Shown here: one piece after another, positions 7,008-9,680 of the stretch
Layout of the letters: each line of letters starts with the position of its first letter
Position numbering within the stretch: the stretch's first letter is position 1
Source: JACJXF01 sp964349045
Lineage (GTDB): Bacteria; Bacteroidota; Bacteroidia; Bacteroidales; GCA-2748055
Assembly: GCA_964349045.1 (NCBI GenBank)
Contig: CAYGFI010000175.1
Location: forward strand, 1-9,680
Length of the DNA stretch: 9,680 nucleotides
Direction of reading: 5' to 3'
The notes under the pieces: model-generated
Seen by the model: only the letters and a program-made list of their open reading frames with translations
What the model was told of the DNA's origin: nothing
Database searches by the model: none
Program-made: the position numbers and the translations under genes

Positions 7008-7115
7008 TTAATATATTTTCTGGTCGAAAGATTGTTTTGTAATTTTTGCATTAAATGCAAAACCAAAACCAAATGATGTAGCAATTGCTAAAATTATCAA
7101 TGTTGTCTTTTTCAT
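7008..7115 (-). CDS. 35-aa ORF with a signal-peptide-like sequence
   Basis: The ORF encodes MKKTTLIILAIATSFGFGF followed by AFNAKITKQSFDQKIY and a stop. The first 23 or so residues have the charged start, hydrophobic core and small-residue end of a Sec signal peptide, leaving only about 12 residues after it. Its start lies inside one copy of the 76-bp repeat, in the same position as the start of the secreted PD40 protein at 9612. It may be a tiny secreted peptide, but more likely it is the 5' end of a secreted-protein gene whose body has been deleted. No family recognised. Confidence 0.4.
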   Translation of the reverse strand: MKKTTLIILAIATSFGFGFAFNAKITKQSFDQKIY

Positions 7116-7183
7116 TCGAAAATATTTAAGTTATGTTATTGTATATTAAGTTGTTTCTCATAGCCTGTCCCGCATGAGCGGGA
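7108..7183. repeat. 76-bp direct repeat, copy 1
   Basis: This stretch matches 9605-9680 at 75 of 76 positions by direct comparison. It covers the first codons and the upstream region of the 35-aa ORF and ends in the hairpin TCCCGC-ATGA-GCGGGA (7168-7183). The single difference (a at 7174, t at 9671) is in the hairpin loop. Sequence beyond 7183 cannot be compared because copy 2 reaches the window edge. Confidence 0.9.
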
Positions 7184-7565
7184 GAACCCTCATATATTTT
7201 CATGTCCTTGTTGTGTACGTCAGTGGATGAGGGTTTCATTTTCTCTAAATGTTTATTGTCTGCTGTGTTGTTCTTTACGCTTCTAACTAACGTTTTTCTA
7301 AATCGCACATTATTTGATAATTACAAATGTCCATTATTAACCTGATTTCACAACCCTTCCTGTAAAAAAGTTCGCCTGGGAAGTCAGTGTCTATGATTCA
7401 TGGTGTATTGGCTACGATCGATAGCAGGACCAATGCCTGCAAATCTTTATTTTTTAGTTTTCCATTATTCTTACTTACGAACAGCCAACTTTCGGGTTGG
7501 CGCTTAACCCGCTATTGCGTCTATACAATGTAGTTAATGGTTTTATTCCGTTCGGTTCAGGAGGT
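7184..7565. other. Gene-poor stretch with several small inverted repeats
   Basis: I see no convincing gene in these 382 bases. A 60-codon frame at 7126-7308 (minus) reads into the noncoding 76-bp repeat and has no family features. Structures visible on the plus strand are: AACCCTCAT at 7185-7193 with its exact complement at 7227-7235; GCAGG/CCTGC at 7424-7428 and 7436-7440; GCCAAC/GTTGGC at 7484-7489 and 7496-7501; and a competing GGGTT/AACCC pair at 7494-7498 and 7506-7510. The block after it, AACCCGCTATTGCGTCTATAC (7506-7526), resembles the end of palindromic intergenic elements I have seen in Bacteroidetes genomes, but its mirror end is not clearly present. Confidence 0.5.
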
Positions 7566-7999
7566 TTAACTTCGCTCCTCAAAAGGTAATATTATTCCCT
7601 TTTCCAGATAATCTTTTAAGCCCTTTAGCAACATTGCCCAGCAAAATGATGCTATTCGAAATTGAGAATTACACTCTGGCCAGCCTAAGTGAGAAAAACG
7701 AAGTATGACTTTCCCATTATCTTGTTCCATATCAAATCTAAAAGTAGTTGAATCCCAGTCTAAATCTGATTGGGTCATTTTTACGGAAAATGTCTGATAG
7801 GTACAATCTCATTTACTTTACCGTACCAATTATATTCCGGCGCAAAATAAAAATTATATTCTGCTTCCAATTCAGGTTTCCCTGTACATTTTAAAGGCCA
7901 CCAATTTACTAAATGTACAGGTTCGGAAACAGCTATAAAGGCTTTTTCTGCTGACGCACTTATGGTCAAATCGTGATAAATTCCATAACTTTTGTTCAT
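7566..7999 (-). pseudogene. SRPBCC (AHSA1-like) domain protein split by a one-base frameshift
   Basis: Two adjoining frames form one protein. The first (7999-7781) encodes MNKSYGIYHDLTISASAEKA, then WWPLKCTGKPELEAEYNFYF and NWYGKVNEIVP, and stops at a TAA just after RHFP. The second (from about 7793 to 7566) continues naturally with SVKMTQSDLDWDSTTFRFDM and IASFCWAMLLKGLKDYLEKG. Adding one T on the minus strand in the TTTT at 7790-7787 would restore RHFSVKM and a 144-residue protein of normal SRPBCC length. The fold is a START/Bet v1-like hydrophobic cavity with a long C-terminal helix; ligands vary and none is predicted here. Either the gene is newly inactivated or the base is missing through sequencing error. 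Confidence 0.75.
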
Positions 8000-8234
8000 A
8001 GTGATTTTTATGGTTTTAGTTTCCTTATTTTGTCAGAAAATGGCAAATATTCAATTAGTCGAATGGTTCTCTTTTTTGTTGATCTGGTTGTTTTCTTTCG
8101 TTCATAAAATCTGAAGTACATCTTTCCTATACAAATTTAACAGAATGGTTGGATTTTTAATGACGAGTTGAAAAAATTAACAGGAAGGACGTGGGAGGAA
8201 TGTTGAATAAAACTGAGTTAAACTAAGCCGGTTG
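8000..8234. other. Intergenic stretch upstream of the SRPBCC gene
   Basis: These 235 bases contain the possible -7 element at 8132-8139 and one 37-codon minus-strand frame (8121-8008) that starts MYFRFYERKKTTRSTKKR and ends 8 bases before the SRPBCC ATG. Its composition (many Arg and Lys) and lack of recognisable features make it more likely leader sequence than a gene. Nothing else stands out. Confidence 0.4.
8132..8139 (-). promoter_or_regulatory. Possible -7 promoter element upstream of the SRPBCC gene
   Basis: On the minus strand TAAATTTG matches TAnnTTTG exactly, about 130 bases before the SRPBCC start. I see no TTG or TTTG at the expected -33 distance, so this is only half a promoter and may be chance in A/T-rich DNA. 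Confidence 0.3.
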
Positions 8235-8567
8235 CTATGGGAGTTCTTTTTTATGGTAATAGGCCTTGTTGCGAACTTTCTGGTTCTCACTGCTTGTTGT
8301 GTTTTCATTATTCACACTGCCGAGCAGGCCGCCCAGGTCAAAACTCATCCTGTAGGCTTTATCCAGGAGATCCATTTCAAAGCTTGTGGTTTTCAGTTCT
8401 TTTTGATATTTATTGCCTATTGCCCACAAATCGATGAGGTCCTGTATCATATCGGCATAACTGTTTCCTTTGGATACCCTTTTTACCTTGGCTTTGGCAT
8501 CAGGCCTGGATCGGAAAGCAAACCTGAAATGATGCAATTGTTTTCTTAATAAAGGCCTTCTTAATTC
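8235..8567 (-). pseudogene. Fragment of an unrecognised conserved protein
   Basis: The minus frame reads ELRRPLLRKQLHHFRFAFRS, then VSKGNSYADMIQDLIDLWAI, FEMDLLDKAYRMSFDLGGLL, and ends with KVRNKAYYHKKELP. It has protein-like amphipathic helices, and from memory it resembles the middle of Bacteroidetes proteins of unknown function that are longer at both ends. There is no ATG: the only start in the region is a TTG at 8537, and the protein-like sequence continues upstream of it to the stop of the neighbouring gene at 8569. Both ends therefore look cut. An overlapping plus-strand frame (8232-8549) of similar length is less protein-like. Function unknown. Confidence 0.5.
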
Positions 8568-8568
8568 T

Positions 8569-9612
8569 TTATTTCTTCTTTATATTTTCATAAACATCTA
8601 AATCAAACAGAAAAATACCTCTTCCATCTCCTGCACCTTTCTGAAATCCATACTGGTGGGCAATAATATTGCCCTTTTTATTCACCACAGGATTATCTGA
8701 TTTAATCATATTGAAATATCTAGTGGAAAAGTCAGCCAAACGTTCAACTTCCCCGCTGCCATCCAGTTTTAGTTTATATATATCAAGCTTGTATTTGTTT
8801 CTTTCTTCCATGGGTTGATGACGATCACTTTCAATGACCATATAATTTCCGTCAGGAAAAATACCCTCTGCTTCATTGTAACTTTTTGGCAAATCAGTAT
8901 ATTTTGATGTTTTCTTTGTTATTAAGTTAAATCCGAACACCTGTGCATTATAATATTGATCTTTTTCATCACCCCAATAATGCGTATAAATCAGTTCCTC
9001 GTTTAGGGGTGGTCTAAAATCCTGTGTTTCCAGTCTTACATAGTCCGATGAATCCCTGTAGGAAATAATCGTTTGTACATCTTTTAATTGAGGAACATCT
9101 TCTTCATAATAAATTTCACCCGTTTTTATTTCCCTTTGTCCTTCAAGAGTCCATGCTATCTTCATGCTGTTTTTTGAAACTGCAGGACCTTCATCACAGA
9201 AAGCGTTTAAGGGGTAAGGGCTATTGGGGTTATCCTTAGTAAGTACGTATAATCCCAGTCCGGCATGTCGGTCTTTTTCGGGGTTGGTGGCATCAAAAAT
9301 ATTTGACCCCATTGCTATAAGTAAATCACCGTTTGATAAACATAACACTCGATGAATGCCACCATGATAAAAACCAGAGGTTACCTGTGAAACTTCTCTT
9401 GTAGAGATATTTATCTTGAACACATCGCCTACCAGTTTATTTAAAAAATAAATATTTTCTGATTTTTCATCCCATTCTGGTCTTACGCCCCATGTAGTAA
9501 GAATAGAAAAATAAGGAGGCAGTTCCTGTATTAATGATTCGATTTTTTGGGCATTTGCCTGATTCATTAATTGAAGAATAAAGATGGCAACAACAATGAC
9601 TGTTTTTTTCAT
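8569..9612 (-). CDS. Secreted PD40/TolB-like beta-propeller protein
   Basis: The 347-residue protein has a Sec signal peptide, MKKTVIVVAIFILQLMNQAN, with likely cleavage after ANA at 19-21. The rest shows repeats of the PD40 (WD40-like, TolB propeller) type, each with a Pro/Gly/Asp turn before a beta strand: RPEWDEKSENIYFLN at 44-58, LSNGDLLIAMGSN at 92-104, GPAVSKNSMKIAWT at 142-155, EGIFPDGNYMVIESDRH at 249-265, and NPVVNKKGNIIAHQYG at 307-322. Such proteins usually act in the periplasm as binding scaffolds, and no catalytic residues are evident. The DRH and HQYG spacing recalls oligogalacturonate-lyase-like propellers, but I do not claim that activity. It is intact. Its start and upstream DNA lie in the second copy of the 76-bp repeat. 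Confidence 0.8.
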   Translation of the reverse strand: MKKTVIVVAIFILQLMNQANAQKIESLIQELPPYFSILTTWGVRPEWDEKSENIYFLNKLVGDVFKINISTREVSQVTSGFYHGGIHRVLCLSNGDLLIAMGSNIFDATNPEKDRHAGLGLYVLTKDNPNSPYPLNAFCDEGPAVSKNSMKIAWTLEGQREIKTGEIYYEEDVPQLKDVQTIISYRDSSDYVRLETQDFRPPLNEELIYTHYWGDEKDQYYNAQVFGFNLITKKTSKYTDLPKSYNEAEGIFPDGNYMVIESDRHQPMEERNKYKLDIYKLKLDGSGEVERLADFSTRYFNMIKSDNPVVNKKGNIIAHQYGFQKGAGDGRGIFLFDLDVYENIKKK

Positions 9613-9680
9613 TCGAAAATATTTAAGTTATGTTATTGTATATTAAGTTGTTTCTCATAGCCTGTCCCGCTTGAGCGGGA
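9605..9680. repeat. 76-bp direct repeat, copy 2 (may continue past the right edge)
   Basis: It matches 7108-7183 at 75 of 76 positions, in the same orientation. It starts within the first codons of the PD40 gene and covers at least 68 bases of its upstream DNA, ending at the window edge in the hairpin TCCCGC-TTGA-GCGGGA (9665-9680). No full TAnnTTTG element lies in the repeat, so any promoter is further upstream. Confidence 0.9.

Noticed and set aside
7108..7183. The 76-bp repeat as a CRISPR or IS end
   Set aside because: There are only two copies, 2.5 kb apart, with genes between them and no transposase or regular spacers.
7126..7308. 60-codon minus-strand frame
   Set aside because: A third of it lies in the 76-bp repeat and its hairpin, the rest spans other inverted repeats, and the translation shows no domain-like pattern.
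7300..7560. Integron attC site
   Set aside because: I looked for paired RYYYAAC and GTTRRRY core sites. One GTTAAGC occurs on the minus strand, but no correctly spaced partner, and there is no integrase in the window.
8232..8549. 105-codon plus-strand frame
   Set aside because: It lies opposite a more protein-like minus-strand frame and points against every other gene in the window.

Overview
The window reads as a chromosomal segment from a member of the Bacteroidetes (Bacteroidota). The evidence is the gene order rpsL-rpsG-fusA-rpsJ-rplC-rplD with no tuf between fusA and rpsJ, protein sequences of Bacteroidetes type, a TAnnTTTG promoter element in front of rpsL, and no visible Shine-Dalgarno sequence at the main starts. 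Every gene I can support lies on the minus strand, so transcription runs from high to low coordinates.

Region 1 (1-4431) is the str operon running into the S10 operon: rpsL, rpsG, fusA, rpsJ, rplC and the first 156 codons of rplD, which continues beyond the left edge. Gaps are 11-27 bases and rplC/rplD overlap by one base, so this is one translation-machinery transcription unit. Its promoter lies at about 4478-4506, inside a short regulatory-looking stretch with a 13-bp inverted repeat.

Region 2 (4650-9680) is a loosely packed, co-oriented set of small accessory genes, many of them damaged. In transcription order these are: a secreted PD40/TolB-like propeller protein; a fragment of an unrecognised protein; an SRPBCC (AHSA1-like) gene split by a one-base frameshift; a long gene-poor stretch with hairpins and one copy of a 76-bp repeat; a 35-codon signal-peptide-like ORF; a small DUF6958-like protein; a VOC/glyoxalase gene lacking its N-terminal half; a MORN-repeat gene whose ATG is out of frame at an A7 tract; a tiny ORF overlapping its stop; and a 431-residue chimera joining an Imm5-like cytosolic domain to a DUF2279 envelope protein through what looks like the latter's signal peptide.

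The second region looks like a turnover zone next to a highly conserved operon, where single-domain genes arrive, fuse, lose ends and decay. The most notable items are the Imm5-like/DUF2279 fusion, the nearly identical 76-bp repeat placed directly before two different signal-peptide-coding starts 2.5 kb apart, and the inverted repeat over the rpsL promoter. I saw no integrase, transposase, CRISPR array, tRNA or rRNA. Family names are given from memory of sequence patterns, without database searches.
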